Origin: Anaerolineaceae bacterium UBA2274
Lineage (GTDB): Bacteria > Chloroflexota > Anaerolineae > Anaerolineales > Anaerolineaceae
Reading direction: 5' to 3'
Assembly: GCA_002347705.1 (NCBI GenBank)
Contig: DDWY01000102.1
Coordinates: 1 to 30,003, forward strand
DNA: 30,003 bases
Position 1 is the stretch's first letter; each line of letters opens with the position of its first letter. Under the pieces are notes generated by a model. It saw nothing but the letters and a program-made list of their open reading frames with translations, ran no database searches and had not been told where the DNA came from. A program made the translations under genes and the position numbers. Below are positions 16,188-24,304 of the stretch, piece by piece.

Positions 16188-16232
16188 ACCTGCACCTCAA
16201 TGAAAATGTTATTCACTGCTTAAGGTGCAGGT
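16188..16232 (-). promoter_or_regulatory. perfect 10-bp inverted repeat covering the RBS of the downstream gene
   Basis: In transcript sense ACCTGCACCT (16232-16223) pairs perfectly with AGGTGCAGGT (16197-16188), leaving a 25-nt loop. The second arm ends at the base before the AUG at 16187 and contains the GAGGTG SD. Folded, the RNA would hide the ribosome site. As DNA it could instead be a two-half-site operator. Confidence 0.6.
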
Positions 16233-16251
16233 TTTATACCAGTCATTCCAA

Positions 16252-18645
16252 TTACTGCTGCAGCACGCCCTCATCGAGCTCAAATCGCGAGTGGCATTCA
16301 CTACAGACAGCCTGCTTGCCATTTTTCGTGGTCAAGTTTCCGCCGCATTTAGGGCAAGCGCTTGCCACGGGCTTATCCCAGGAAACGTAATCGCATTCAG
16401 GGTATCGTGAGCAGCCATAAAATACTCTGCCCCGTTTACTACGTTTCTCTACCACATCACCCTTCTGACACTCCGGACAGGTCACTCCAATCTTTTCAAG
16501 CCAGGGTTCGGTATATTTACACTCTGGAAAGTTGGAACAACTGATAAATCGCCCAAATCGCCCAGTCCTCAAGACCAAATCCCCACCGCATTGTGGACAT
16601 TCTCGTCCAATCAGTTCCGGTTTGAGCTTCGTTTTGGGCATGTTCTCTTTGGCATGATCAAGGCTCTCTTTAAATGGGGCATAAAAGTCCCTGATCACCT
16701 CCACCCAGGCTATGTCTCCCTGAGCAATTTCATCCAGCTTATCTTCCATGCCGGAAGTGAATTCAATATCCACGATCGAAGGGAAGTACTCCACTACCAG
16801 ATCATTGACCAAAAATCCTATTTCGGTCGGAATAAGGCGTTTCGATTCACGGGTCACGTAGCCACGCGCCTGAATGGTGGTGATGATCGCGGAATAAGTG
16901 GAAGGTCTGCCAATTTTGTTCTCTTCCAGCACCTGGATCAGCGAGGCTTCCGTAAAACGTGGCGGCGGCTCGGTGAAATGTTGGCTTGGGTTCAGCTCAA
17001 TCAAATGCTGCTTTTGCCCAAGCACCAGTTCTTCCAGGGGCAATTCAGTCTGATCTTCGTCCTCTTTTTCATCTTCCCCTCTTTGGGCAGCATACAATGC
17101 CCGGTAGCCAGGGAAAACAGTCTTGCTGCCACTCGCGCGGAACAAACAGGTTTCTTTTCCCATTTTTCCGGCAATATCAACCGTGATCGTTTCGATCTGC
17201 GCGGGAGCCATCTGGCTGGCAATAAATCGCTGCCAGATCAATTTGTATAACTTGTATTGATCACCGCTCAGATGACTTTTCATACTCTCGGGAGTGCGTT
17301 TCACCGATGTTGGTCGGATCGCCTCATGGGCTTCCTGCGCTGAAGCTGCCCTGGTGCGATAGACAGGCGCTTTGTTCGGAACGTAGCTATCTCCATATTT
17401 TTTGGCGATGTATTCGCGCGCTTCCTTCACCGACTGCGCCGAAACGTGCACTGAGTCGGTACGCATGTAGGTAATCAGACCGGTTTCGTCGCCGCCGCCA
17501 AGGTCAATACCTTCATACAACTGCTGGGCAACAGCCATGGTCTTCCTGGTCAGAAAGCCCAAACGCGTGGAAGCCTCCTGTTGCAGCGTGCTGGTGATAA
17601 AAGGCGCGCCAGGACGATACATCTTGGTGCTGCGATTAATCTTATCAAGCTTGTATGCTGCTTGTTCCAGCTTCTCAACCAGAGCCTTGGTCGTTTCTTC
17701 ATCGAGTAGAACTGGATCTGAATCATTAACCTTGAAAAGCCGTGCCTTGTACTGTTTTTTGGTACCATCGGGTTCGAATAAAGCCGCTATTTTCCAGTAT
17801 TCAACCGGTACAAAGGCATCGATCTCGCGCTCACGTTCCACTATCAGCCGCAAAGCCACTGATTGCACGCGACCAGCAGAAAGGCGCCCCTTCACCTTTG
17901 CCCACAGAATCGGGCTCACCCCATAGCCCACCAGCCGGTCAAGGATCCGGCGCGCTTGTTGGGCATCCACCAGATCCATATCAATCTCCCGCGGATGGGC
18001 AAAGGCAGCGTCAACTGCCTCTTTGGTAATTTCATGAAAGACTACCCGTTTCACCTTTTTCGGTTCCATTTGAGCAGAATCCATTAAGTGCCAGGCGATT
18101 GACTCACCTTCGCGGTCAGGGTCAGTCGCGAGAAACACCGTCTTGCTTCGCTCTGCGGTCGCTGTAATTTCCGCGACTAATTCTTTTTTCTCATTTGGAA
18201 CACGATACTTAGGCGTGAAATCGTTTTCAACGTCCACACTCAGTTGCGATTTAAGCAGATCGCGCACATGCCCCACCGATGCCAGCACCTGGTATTCATT
18301 CCCCAGGAATTTGCCAATGGTGCGCGCCTTTGCCGGTGATTCAACGATCACCAGCGGTTTTCCATTCCCGGTTCGCACTTTTTTTCCATTACTGCTCTTG
18401 CGGACAGTTTTATTGGACGAAACTTTCTTGTTCGAGCTCTTGCCTGTCTTTTTTGGTGCGGATTTGGTCGGAACAACAGCTGGTTTCTCCAAACCTTCAT
18501 GCGCTGGGGTCGCACCCATGCGGAAAAGCTTCGTGCCGCAGACCCCACAAACGCCGGTGGTCATTGCAGCTCCACGGCTGGTGAACCCAGGCTGCGCCTG
18601 AGTAATTTCTCTTTTTTCTTTACATTTAAAACAATATGCTTCCAA
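16252..18645 (-). CDS. topA: DNA topoisomerase I (type IA) with N-terminal zinc ribbon
   Basis: A 797-aa protein. Residues 1-45 form an extra zinc ribbon (C5-x2-C8 and C33-x2-C36, DUF5679-like), then a basic Lys/Ser linker (about 60-96). The Toprim domain follows: VIVESPAKA (E102) and DPDREGE (175-181). Catalytic tyrosine is Y393 in GLITYMRTDS. The C-terminus has three Cys4 fingers starting CPQCGGD, CPECQKG and CPKCGGN. It relaxes negative supercoils. The start is TTG at 18645: GGGAG lies 5 nt upstream and no ATG is suitably placed. dprA-topA neighbourhood is common in bacteria, but here 496 bp with REP-like hairpins intervene and topA has its own promoter. Confidence 0.96.
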   Translation of the reverse strand: MEAYCFKCKEKREITQAQPGFTSRGAAMTTGVCGVCGTKLFRMGATPAHEGLEKPAVVPTKSAPKKTGKSSNKKVSSNKTVRKSSNGKKVRTGNGKPLVIVESPAKARTIGKFLGNEYQVLASVGHVRDLLKSQLSVDVENDFTPKYRVPNEKKELVAEITATAERSKTVFLATDPDREGESIAWHLMDSAQMEPKKVKRVVFHEITKEAVDAAFAHPREIDMDLVDAQQARRILDRLVGYGVSPILWAKVKGRLSAGRVQSVALRLIVEREREIDAFVPVEYWKIAALFEPDGTKKQYKARLFKVNDSDPVLLDEETTKALVEKLEQAAYKLDKINRSTKMYRPGAPFITSTLQQEASTRLGFLTRKTMAVAQQLYEGIDLGGGDETGLITYMRTDSVHVSAQSVKEAREYIAKKYGDSYVPNKAPVYRTRAASAQEAHEAIRPTSVKRTPESMKSHLSGDQYKLYKLIWQRFIASQMAPAQIETITVDIAGKMGKETCLFRASGSKTVFPGYRALYAAQRGEDEKEDEDQTELPLEELVLGQKQHLIELNPSQHFTEPPPRFTEASLIQVLEENKIGRPSTYSAIITTIQARGYVTRESKRLIPTEIGFLVNDLVVEYFPSIVDIEFTSGMEDKLDEIAQGDIAWVEVIRDFYAPFKESLDHAKENMPKTKLKPELIGRECPQCGGDLVLRTGRFGRFISCSNFPECKYTEPWLEKIGVTCPECQKGDVVEKRSKRGRVFYGCSRYPECDYVSWDKPVASACPKCGGNLTTKNGKQAVCSECHSRFELDEGVLQQ

Positions 18646-18686
18646 AATGACTCCCTTTGAAATTATGGTTCAAAAATAGCACGCCT

Positions 18687-18713
18687 ATCATACCATAACC
18701 AAATTTTTGTCAA
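18687..18713 (-). promoter_or_regulatory. topA promoter
   Basis: On the minus strand TTGACA (18713-18708) and TATGAT (18692-18687) are separated by 15 bp. The -10 is preceded by TG one base away (TGgTATGAT), an extended -10 that can compensate for the short spacer. Predicted leader about 35 nt. Confidence 0.65.
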
Positions 18714-18765
18714 GTCTTGCAAATGTACGCCAGTTTACAGTTTTTAATTCGACGATGTCCTATGC

Positions 18766-18833
18766 GTAGGGGCGAAGCATCCTTGATTTTCAGAATCAGT
18801 GGCACATAGCATTTTTGTTAGGAAGCTTCGCCC
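18766..18833 (+). repeat. REP-like element: GTAG plus hairpin
   Basis: GTAG (18766-18769) is followed directly by GGGCGAAGCATCC (18770-18782), which pairs with GGAAGCTTCGCCC (18821-18833), 12 of 13 bp. The loop holds a smaller GATT/AATC hairpin. It lies in the 496-bp gap between dprA and topA. Nothing gene-like was seen in that gap. Confidence 0.6.
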
Positions 18834-18985
18834 ACACGGTCTTGTACTACTTCAGATTCTGCTCCTGATATTAAGAGCATCGGATAGCTTTCAATCCGGC
18901 CGTGGCCATGATAACAATTTTTTCTATGAAGATCTAAGGTTCAAACACCTCGAAAGGCGATGACGCCGGCGAGAACAATTTTCTT

Positions 18986-19009
18986 GTAGGGGCACGGCCT
19001 GCCGTGCCC
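18986..19009 (+). repeat. REP-like element: GTAG plus perfect 9-bp hairpin
   Basis: GTAG (18986-18989) directly precedes GGGCACGGC (18990-18998), loop CT, and GCCGTGCCC (19001-19009). The stem is perfect. No T run follows, so termination is not its obvious role. Confidence 0.65.
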
Positions 19010-19045
19010 GCTTAGGATAACCAGTCGATTGGTCACATTTTCAGC

Positions 19046-19072
19046 GCGGTGGGACCAAGTCCCCCGCCGTAC
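19046..19072 (-). repeat. degenerate REP-like hairpin in opposite orientation
   Basis: GCGGTGGGAC (19046-19055) pairs with GTCCCCCGC (19059-19067) with one bulged base and a 3-nt loop. On the minus strand GTAC (not GTAG) stands one base from the stem foot. It may be a decayed member of the same family; together with the two plus-strand elements it makes a mixed-orientation cluster. Confidence 0.4.
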
Positions 19073-19141
19073 TGATGGGCTTCAGTCCATCCGCATAGTT
19101 CTCATTGCCAGTCCTGTATTGGGATACGCGGGGTTTTGCCT

Positions 19142-20230
19142 CTACATCCACCTGGCGTTTTGGCGGTAGACCATCCCCTGCTCCCGCACCACCAAGCCCT
19201 TCAACTCCATCATGGTCAAGGTCACGGTCAACTTCTCAACACTCATGTCCATCCTGACGCAGATTTCATCGATATGTAAAGAATCCTGACCCAAAATCCG
19301 CAGAACTGTGCGTTCAACATCGCTCATTTCTGGTTCCCGCGGCTTTTCCACCCTACTGCCCTCTTCAATCCGGAGCGCTTCCAAAACCGATTTCGGATTC
19401 GTCATCGGCATCGCCCCCTCACCGATCAAATCATTCGTCCCTCGGCTCATCGGCGAAAGAACCGAGCCAGGCACCGCGAATACTTCGCGGTTCTGTTCCA
19501 CCGCAAATTTTGCTGTGATCAAGGCACCACTTTTCTCGCCCGCCTCAATCACAATTGTGGCGCGGCTCAACCCGGAAATGATCCGATTGCGTGGGGGGAA
19601 GTTGATCCCATCGGGTTTAGTTCCAGGCGCGTAATCACTCACAATTGCCCCTTGTTTTAGGATCTGTTCCGCCAGCCTGCGGTGCTCAGGAGGATAAATG
19701 ATGTCCACACCGCTGCCCAAAACGGCAATCGTCCTGCCGCCTGCCTCTATCGCGGCATGATGTGCCAATCCATCCACACCTCTCGCCAGCCCGCTCACGA
19801 TTGTCACGCCGTTGTGCGCCAGGTATTCAGCGGTATCCCGCGCGATCTGTTTGCCATAGGTGGTCACTTTCCGTGTTCCCACAATCGCAACCGCAAGGTT
19901 ATCCGCTGCGGTGATGCTGCCTTTGTAAAATAAAACGGGTGGTGGTTGAGCGATTTCCTTCAGGTAGCTTGGGTATTCACTATCCTGCCAGGTTAAATAA
20001 GAAATCCCCTTGGCTTTCAACTGTTCAGGTAGGTCAAGAGGATCCAGATTTTTCCGTTTTTCAAGTATTTCGGCGACGTTCTTCTCGGATAAGCCTGCCG
20101 CAAGCAGCTCAGCTGACCCTGCCTGCCATGCCCGGCTCAAATCACCAAAAAAAGATAACAGTTTTCGAAATCTGACTGCCCCGATGCCCCTGACGTAACT
20201 GAACGCCAGCCAATACCCGGCCTCCCCCAT
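19142..20230 (-). CDS. dprA: DNA-processing protein DprA
   Basis: About 362 aa. An N-terminal SAM/HhH-like region (1-70) is followed by the Rossmann core: AIVGTRKVTTYG, IVSGLARGVDGLAHHAA, AVLGSGVDIIYPPEH, FPPRNRIISGLS and EAGEKSGALITAKFA. The last 60 or so residues form a winged-helix domain (MSDVERTVLRILGQDSLHID...). DprA binds incoming single-stranded DNA in the cytosol and loads RecA during natural transformation. A GTG at 20233 is also possible, but ATG at 20230 forms a TGATG junction with the rimM stop and has a purine-rich GAGGGGG just upstream. It follows rimM where trmD is often found. Confidence 0.95.
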   Translation of the reverse strand: MGEAGYWLAFSYVRGIGAVRFRKLLSFFGDLSRAWQAGSAELLAAGLSEKNVAEILEKRKNLDPLDLPEQLKAKGISYLTWQDSEYPSYLKEIAQPPPVLFYKGSITAADNLAVAIVGTRKVTTYGKQIARDTAEYLAHNGVTIVSGLARGVDGLAHHAAIEAGGRTIAVLGSGVDIIYPPEHRRLAEQILKQGAIVSDYAPGTKPDGINFPPRNRIISGLSRATIVIEAGEKSGALITAKFAVEQNREVFAVPGSVLSPMSRGTNDLIGEGAMPMTNPKSVLEALRIEEGSRVEKPREPEMSDVERTVLRILGQDSLHIDEICVRMDMSVEKLTVTLTMMELKGLVVREQGMVYRQNARWM

Positions 20231-20787
20231 CACCCCCTCAGCCCTTCCAGCAAATGCACGTCCATGCGTTTTTGCGCGAGGTCGACCTTCAGGATCACGT
20301 CCGGGATTGCCGGCAGCAAAAGTTCGCTGCCATCTGCCTGATCAATGATGTACACTTCGTTCGCGCCGGTTTCCATGATGGCAGCTAGCACGCCAAGGTC
20401 CTCGTTGCCTTCCCAAACCTGCATACCGATCAACTGGTGATGGTAATATTTGCCTTCAGGCAAGGGCGGCAGATCCTTCACCGCGGAGAACACTTCTTTT
20501 CCTACCAGCTCACGCACAGTTTCAGGGTTATCAAAACCTTCCAGCTTGAGTAATAACAAATCATGCGTCCAACGAGTGCCGCTGATTTTATTGGCTTGAA
20601 AATCAGAGCCAATGTAGATGGTTTTTCCTCTCCGGATCCTTTCCGGAAAATCTGAAAACACCCGCATGCTGATTTCCCCGCGCACACCGTGAGATTTTTG
20701 GAGCCTGCCGATTAATACGTAAGCAGGCTCAACCGGATCGATCGAGCCTGCTGTGTCTTGATATTGATCTGCCATCTCAGGCGTCAA
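20230..20787 (-). CDS. rimM: ribosome maturation factor RimM
   Basis: A 185-aa protein of usual length. The N-terminal barrel starts VLIGRLQKSHGVRGEISM; the linker has LPPLPEGKYYHHQLIGMQV, and the C-terminal PRC barrel has GVLAAIMETGANEVYII and LLPAIPDVILKVDL, all classic RimM segments. It assists 30S head assembly by binding S19. Start is uncertain: TTG at 20787 overlaps the KH gene stop by 4 bp, while an in-frame ATG lies at 20775. An acidic lead of about 20 residues before the barrel is poorly conserved in either case. dprA follows directly. Confidence 0.95.
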   Translation of the reverse strand: MTPEMADQYQDTAGSIDPVEPAYVLIGRLQKSHGVRGEISMRVFSDFPERIRRGKTIYIGSDFQANKISGTRWTHDLLLLKLEGFDNPETVRELVGKEVFSAVKDLPPLPEGKYYHHQLIGMQVWEGNEDLGVLAAIMETGANEVYIIDQADGSELLLPAIPDVILKVDLAQKRMDVHLLEGLRG

Positions 20788-21035
20788 CCCAAATCTACCA
20801 CATCCATGGTGACCTGCTTGCCAGAGCGTGCGGCAACAACCTTGAGGATAGCCCGCAATGAGTTTGCCACCCGTCCGTGTTTGCCAATCACCCTGCCAAT
20901 GTCAGCTTTGCCGACCTGCAAGTCCAACTGAATAGTGTTCCCCTGACGATACTCGTCGACAAAAACCTGCTTTGGGTCATCCACGATCGATTGAGCCAGG
21001 AACTCCAGCAGCTCGTGTAGTTTGGATTCTTTCAT
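20784..21035 (-). CDS. khpA: KH-domain RNA-binding protein (KhpA-like)
   Basis: An 83-aa single KH domain protein. The nucleic-acid-binding loop is ADIGRVIGKHGRVANSLR (about 44-61), a clean GxxG (GKHG). KhpA-type proteins bind many RNAs and, in Gram-positives, pair with KhpB/EloR. Its place between rpsP (11 bp upstream) and rimM (4-bp overlap) is the standard ribosome-maturation neighbourhood. SD is weak (GGGG about 6 nt before ATG). Confidence 0.93.
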   Translation of the reverse strand: MKESKLHELLEFLAQSIVDDPKQVFVDEYRQGNTIQLDLQVGKADIGRVIGKHGRVANSLRAILKVVAARSGKQVTMDVVDLG

Positions 21036-21046
21036 AACTTGCCCCG

Positions 21047-21400
21047 TTATGCCTGTGGAGTGTGGGTGGTTTTAGGATTCTGAGTCAGAGCGCTGTAAAC
21101 TACCTTAGCCTCAGCTAACAAAGTTTCTTTCTCTTCCCCAGCCTTAAACCGATTGAAGCGATCATCCAATTTAACAATTTTGAACAGTTTCTGCACAGAT
21201 TCAGAAGGTTGGGCGCCGACGCTTAACCAGTGATAAATGCGATCTTCGTCAAAAACGATTGTCCCGGGTTGTGTCCGGGGATTGTAATGACCAACATTTT
21301 CAATAAAACGCCCATCGCGAGGGCTTTCCTTGTCTGCTACTACCACACGATACTGAGGTTGGTGAGCTGAACCCACCCGACGTAAACGAATACGTACCAT
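21047..21400 (-). CDS. rpsP: 30S ribosomal protein S16
   Basis: A 117-aa protein. The S16 core is clear: MVRIRLRRVGSAHQPQYRVV, DKESPRDGRFIENVGHYNP, and a later W in HWLSVGAQPSESVQKL. The tail from about 85 is longer than in E. coli (82 aa) and rich in Thr, Gln and Ala, as in other bacteria with extended S16. AGGAG lies about 12 nt before the ATG. It is the second gene of the ffh operon, 98 bp after ffh; that gap holds a small GAAGG/CCTTC hairpin. Confidence 0.97.
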   Translation of the reverse strand: MVRIRLRRVGSAHQPQYRVVVADKESPRDGRFIENVGHYNPRTQPGTIVFDEDRIYHWLSVGAQPSESVQKLFKIVKLDDRFNRFKAGEEKETLLAEAKVVYSALTQNPKTTHTPQA

Positions 21401-21498
21401 TTTTTACTAATACTCCTTGACCTATAATCTATTTCTTCCTGGCTCCGACAAAGGCTGAGAGAATGCTGAAGGGGCATTTCCTTCTTCTATGCTCAGGA

Positions 21499-22824
21499 TT
21501 AACCAAATAACCTATTAATATTACCACGTCCACCGGATTTTTGGAAACGTTTCATCAGGTTCTGTATATCCCGGAATTGTTTCATCAGTTTGTTCACATC
21601 CTGGACATCTTTACCACAGCCAGCCGCAATTCTCCTTCTTCGGCTCGCGTTCAGAATGCGAGGATCCTGTCTTTCTTTTGGCGTCATCGAGTTGATGATC
21701 GCTTCCACCGTTTTGAGCTGATCCTCAGCCTCGTGGGGGTCCACCGACTTTGCCACGGTGCTCAACTGCCCGGGCAGCATCCCCAACACCTGCGAGATCG
21801 GCCCCATTTTCTTGATCTGACGTAATTGATTAGCGAAATCCTGCAGGGTAAACTGCCCGGTCAGCATTCGCTCGGCTTCCTTGACGTCCACCTGTCCGTC
21901 ATAGGCTGCCTCTGCCTTCTCGATCAGACCAAGCATATCGCCCATCCCCAAAATCCGGGATGAAATCCGGGTGGGATCGAACACTTCCAGCGCGTCCAAT
22001 CCCTCACCTGTTCCCAGGAATTTGATCGGGATGCCTGTCACCTCACGAATGGAGATTGCAGCACCCCCGCGGGCGTCACCGTCAATCTTGGTGAAAATCA
22101 GACCGCTTATTGGGATCACGCCGTAGAAGCCTTTCGCGACATTCAGCGCTTCCTGACCGATCATCGAGTCCACTACCAAAAGGATCTCCTTCACCGGCAC
22201 GGCCTCATTGAGGGCCTTCAGTTCATCCATCAGGGCATCATCTAATTGCGAACGCCCGGCGGTATCCAGGATTACGACGGAATAAGCGCCTTTCCTTGCC
22301 ATCTCAAAGGCGCTTTTTGCAATTTGCACCGGCTTTGCGCCCTCAACACTGTGCACTGGCACGTCAATCCGCTCTCCCAAAGTTTGAAGCTGCTTGATAG
22401 CTGCCGGACGGTAGATATCAGCCGCCACCAGCATAACCCTCTCACCTTTTTGGCGCAGTTGCTTTGCCAGTTTCGCGGCTGCTGTCGTTTTACCAGAGCC
22501 TTGCAAGCCCGCCAGCATGATCACATGCGGCTTCTCACCCCGCAGATTGAGCGGAGCAGGCTGCCCGAGCGTTTTGATAAGCTCTTCGTTGACAATTTTG
22601 ATCACCATCTGGGCTGGGTTGAGCGCTTTTGAGACTTCCGACCCGATCGATCGCTCTTTCACGCGGTTGGTAAACGCCTTAACCACGGCGTAATTCACAT
22701 CTGCCTCAAGCAGTGCCAGCCGCACCTCGCGCATCGCCTTTTCAACATCCTCTTCACTCAGCTTTCCGTGCCGGCGGAGGTTGTCAAAAACAGCTGTCAG
22801 TTTGTCAGTCAAATTCTCAAACAT
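21499..22824 (-). CDS. ffh: signal recognition particle protein Ffh (SRP54)
   Basis: A 441-aa protein with NG and M domains. GTPase motifs are GLQGSGKT (106-113), AADIYRPAAIKQL, DTAGRSQLD, and TKIDGDARGGAA. The M domain (from about 325) has the methionine-containing segments FANQLRQIKKMGPISQVLGMLPG and SRRRRIAAGCGKDVQDVNKL, the RNA-binding helix. With 4.5S RNA it brings nascent membrane proteins to FtsY. It is the first gene of ffh-rpsP-khpA-rimM-dprA. SD AGGA lies about 8 nt before the ATG. Confidence 0.97.
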   Translation of the reverse strand: MFENLTDKLTAVFDNLRRHGKLSEEDVEKAMREVRLALLEADVNYAVVKAFTNRVKERSIGSEVSKALNPAQMVIKIVNEELIKTLGQPAPLNLRGEKPHVIMLAGLQGSGKTTAAAKLAKQLRQKGERVMLVAADIYRPAAIKQLQTLGERIDVPVHSVEGAKPVQIAKSAFEMARKGAYSVVILDTAGRSQLDDALMDELKALNEAVPVKEILLVVDSMIGQEALNVAKGFYGVIPISGLIFTKIDGDARGGAAISIREVTGIPIKFLGTGEGLDALEVFDPTRISSRILGMGDMLGLIEKAEAAYDGQVDVKEAERMLTGQFTLQDFANQLRQIKKMGPISQVLGMLPGQLSTVAKSVDPHEAEDQLKTVEAIINSMTPKERQDPRILNASRRRRIAAGCGKDVQDVNKLMKQFRDIQNLMKRFQKSGGRGNINRLFG

Positions 22825-22865
22825 CGCAAATTCCTGTCCAAATACTCTTGTAATATCAACCCCCT

Positions 22866-22893
22866 ATCATACCGCAAACCGCCCCGCTTTCAA
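22866..22893 (-). promoter_or_regulatory. ffh operon promoter
   Basis: On the minus strand TTGAAA (22893-22888) and TATGAT (22871-22866) are 16 bp apart, each one base from the sigma-70 consensus. The leader to the ffh ATG at 22824 would be about 35 nt. Confidence 0.6.
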
Positions 22894-22982
22894 AACAATC
22901 TCAAACCGAGCATACATATTTACTTTTCTTCAAGATCCAACATTCGAATGATTTCGGGGAGGAACGAAATAGATGACATTTT

Positions 22983-23053
22983 ACCCCCTCCAGCGAAGCG
23001 ATGGTCGAAGATCCGTGTTGCGCAGCAACAGAGAGAAAGGGGACGAAGGGGGT
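22983..23053. repeat. nested inverted repeat in the ffh-degV gap
   Basis: ACCCCCT (22983-22989) pairs with AGGGGGT (23047-23053), and inside it GTTGC-gca-GCAAC (23017-23029) forms a second hairpin. It sits in the 414-bp gap between divergent ffh and degV. A 64-codon minus-strand frame (22920-23114) crosses it but has no SD and low-complexity content, so I do not call it a gene. Apart from the ffh promoter nothing else is seen in this gap. Confidence 0.45.
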
Positions 23054-23238
23054 GGGTCAGTACAGTGAGATTTTGCTTTATGTCTTCAGCAGGTCCTGAG
23101 ACGTCAACTTCCAATTAGCTGAAACAGATCTGCAAACTCCCCGTAAAAAAAGCAGATAGACAGCAGAAATATTTCGATTCCGAAACTTAATGCCACAGAA
23201 AGTGTTCTTACACTAAGACATATAGATGGAGAATAAAC

Positions 23239-24096
23239 ATGAACAAAGTAGCAGTCATCACTGATAGCACCGCAGCCATCCCCGACTCAATTGCCCGTGA
23301 GCACAACCTCACCGTTGTGCCACTTAACCTCGTGTGGAATGGTGAATCTTACCTTGATGGAATTGAGATCACTCCCGTGGAATTTTACGAGCGCCTGGTC
23401 AAGTCCGACACTATACCCACCACTTCGCAGCCTTCCGTCGGAATGTTTGCCAAAATCTTCAAAAACCTGATCGATCAAGGTTACGACATTCTTACAATTG
23501 TTATTTCCTCCAAACTTTCCGGCACCTATCAATCGGCTATCCAGGCTGCGGCTGACTTCCCCAAAAACCGCATCACCGTTATCGATAGCCTTCAGGCGTC
23601 CATGCCGCTTACTCTCGCTGTCCTCATGACCGCCCAGGCAGCCCAGCGCGGCGCCACACTGCTCGAATGTACCAATCTTGCGAAAGATCTCTGCCAGCGG
23701 GTGCGTATCCTTTTCATCGTCGATACGCTCGAATATCTCCACAAAGGTGGACGGATTGGCGGCGCTGCCCGTTTGATTGGCACGGCTCTCAAGATGAAAC
23801 CAATTCTCGAGCTCAAGAACGGAGAAATTGATTCACTTGAAAATGTCCGCACTTTCAAGAAAGCAACCGAGCGCGTATTTCAAATCGCTGAAACTGAGCT
23901 TGGCAAACAGGGCACAATCGAGTACCTGGGTATCGCCACTGCGAATGTTCCGCAAATTGTGGGTGAATTTACGAACATGGCGCACCAGCGGTTCCATGTC
24001 CGCAACGAGTTTGTCGGATTGATCAGCCCGGTTATTGGCACTCATGTCGGTCCTGGCACCGTGGGCGTCGCCTATATTCCTGCCAAAAAAGCCTAA
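23239..24096 (+). CDS. DegV-family fatty-acid-binding protein
   Basis: A 285-aa protein. DegV landmarks: VAVITDSTAAIPDS (4-17), TIPTTSQPSVGMF (about 58-70), VISSKLSGTYQSA (about 87-99) and the C-terminal GTHVGPGTVGVAY. DegV (FakB) proteins hold one fatty acid molecule; in Firmicutes FakB presents it to the kinase FakA for phosphorylation. No fakA is visible here. SD GGAG is 7 nt before ATG, and a terminator follows, so it looks monocistronic. Confidence 0.93.
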   Translation: MNKVAVITDSTAAIPDSIAREHNLTVVPLNLVWNGESYLDGIEITPVEFYERLVKSDTIPTTSQPSVGMFAKIFKNLIDQGYDILTIVISSKLSGTYQSAIQAAADFPKNRITVIDSLQASMPLTLAVLMTAQAAQRGATLLECTNLAKDLCQRVRILFIVDTLEYLHKGGRIGGAARLIGTALKMKPILELKNGEIDSLENVRTFKKATERVFQIAETELGKQGTIEYLGIATANVPQIVGEFTNMAHQRFHVRNEFVGLISPVIGTHVGPGTVGVAYIPAKKA

Positions 24097-24117
24097 CTCT
24101 CCTAAATCATCATCATC

Positions 24118-24145
24118 AAAGCCTGGTCTTCCAGGCTTTTTATTT
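24118..24145 (+). terminator. Rho-independent terminator after degV
   Basis: AAAGCCTGG / CCAGGCTTT, 9-bp perfect stem with TCTT loop, followed by TTATTT. It lies 21 bp after the degV stop. Confidence 0.92.
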
Positions 24146-24166
24146 ACTCCGTCCTATCCTGGCACC

Positions 24167-24243
24167 CATCACCTATCACCCATCACCAATCACCTACCAC
24201 CTATCACCTACCCCCTACCACCTATCACCTACAACCCATCACC
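24167..24243. repeat. heptamer tandem array, 11 units of (T/C)A(T/C)CACC
   Basis: Eleven consecutive 7-bp units, most of them TATCACC, CATCACC or TACCACC; exceptions are aatcacc, taccccc and tacaacc. It starts 21 bp after the degV terminator and ends upstream of the DUF1015 gene. The open frame of the DUF1015 gene runs through it but is not credible protein. Confidence 0.88.
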
Positions 24244-24264
24244 CCCCTATCATCTATCCTTTGA

Positions 24265-24270
24265 TACAAT
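24265..24270 (+). promoter_or_regulatory. -10 element of probable DUF1015 gene promoter
   Basis: TACAAT (in GATACAATAA) lies 34 bp before the chosen ATG at 24305. No -35 consensus is visible; the heptamer array occupies the upstream side, as at ubiA. Confidence 0.4.
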
Positions 24271-24304
24271 AATGCCAGCTCACCTAAAGAAAAGGACCTT
24301 AGTC

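Noticed and set aside
22920..23114. small minus-strand protein of 64 codons
   Set aside because: It runs through an inverted-repeat element, lacks an SD and has low-complexity content.
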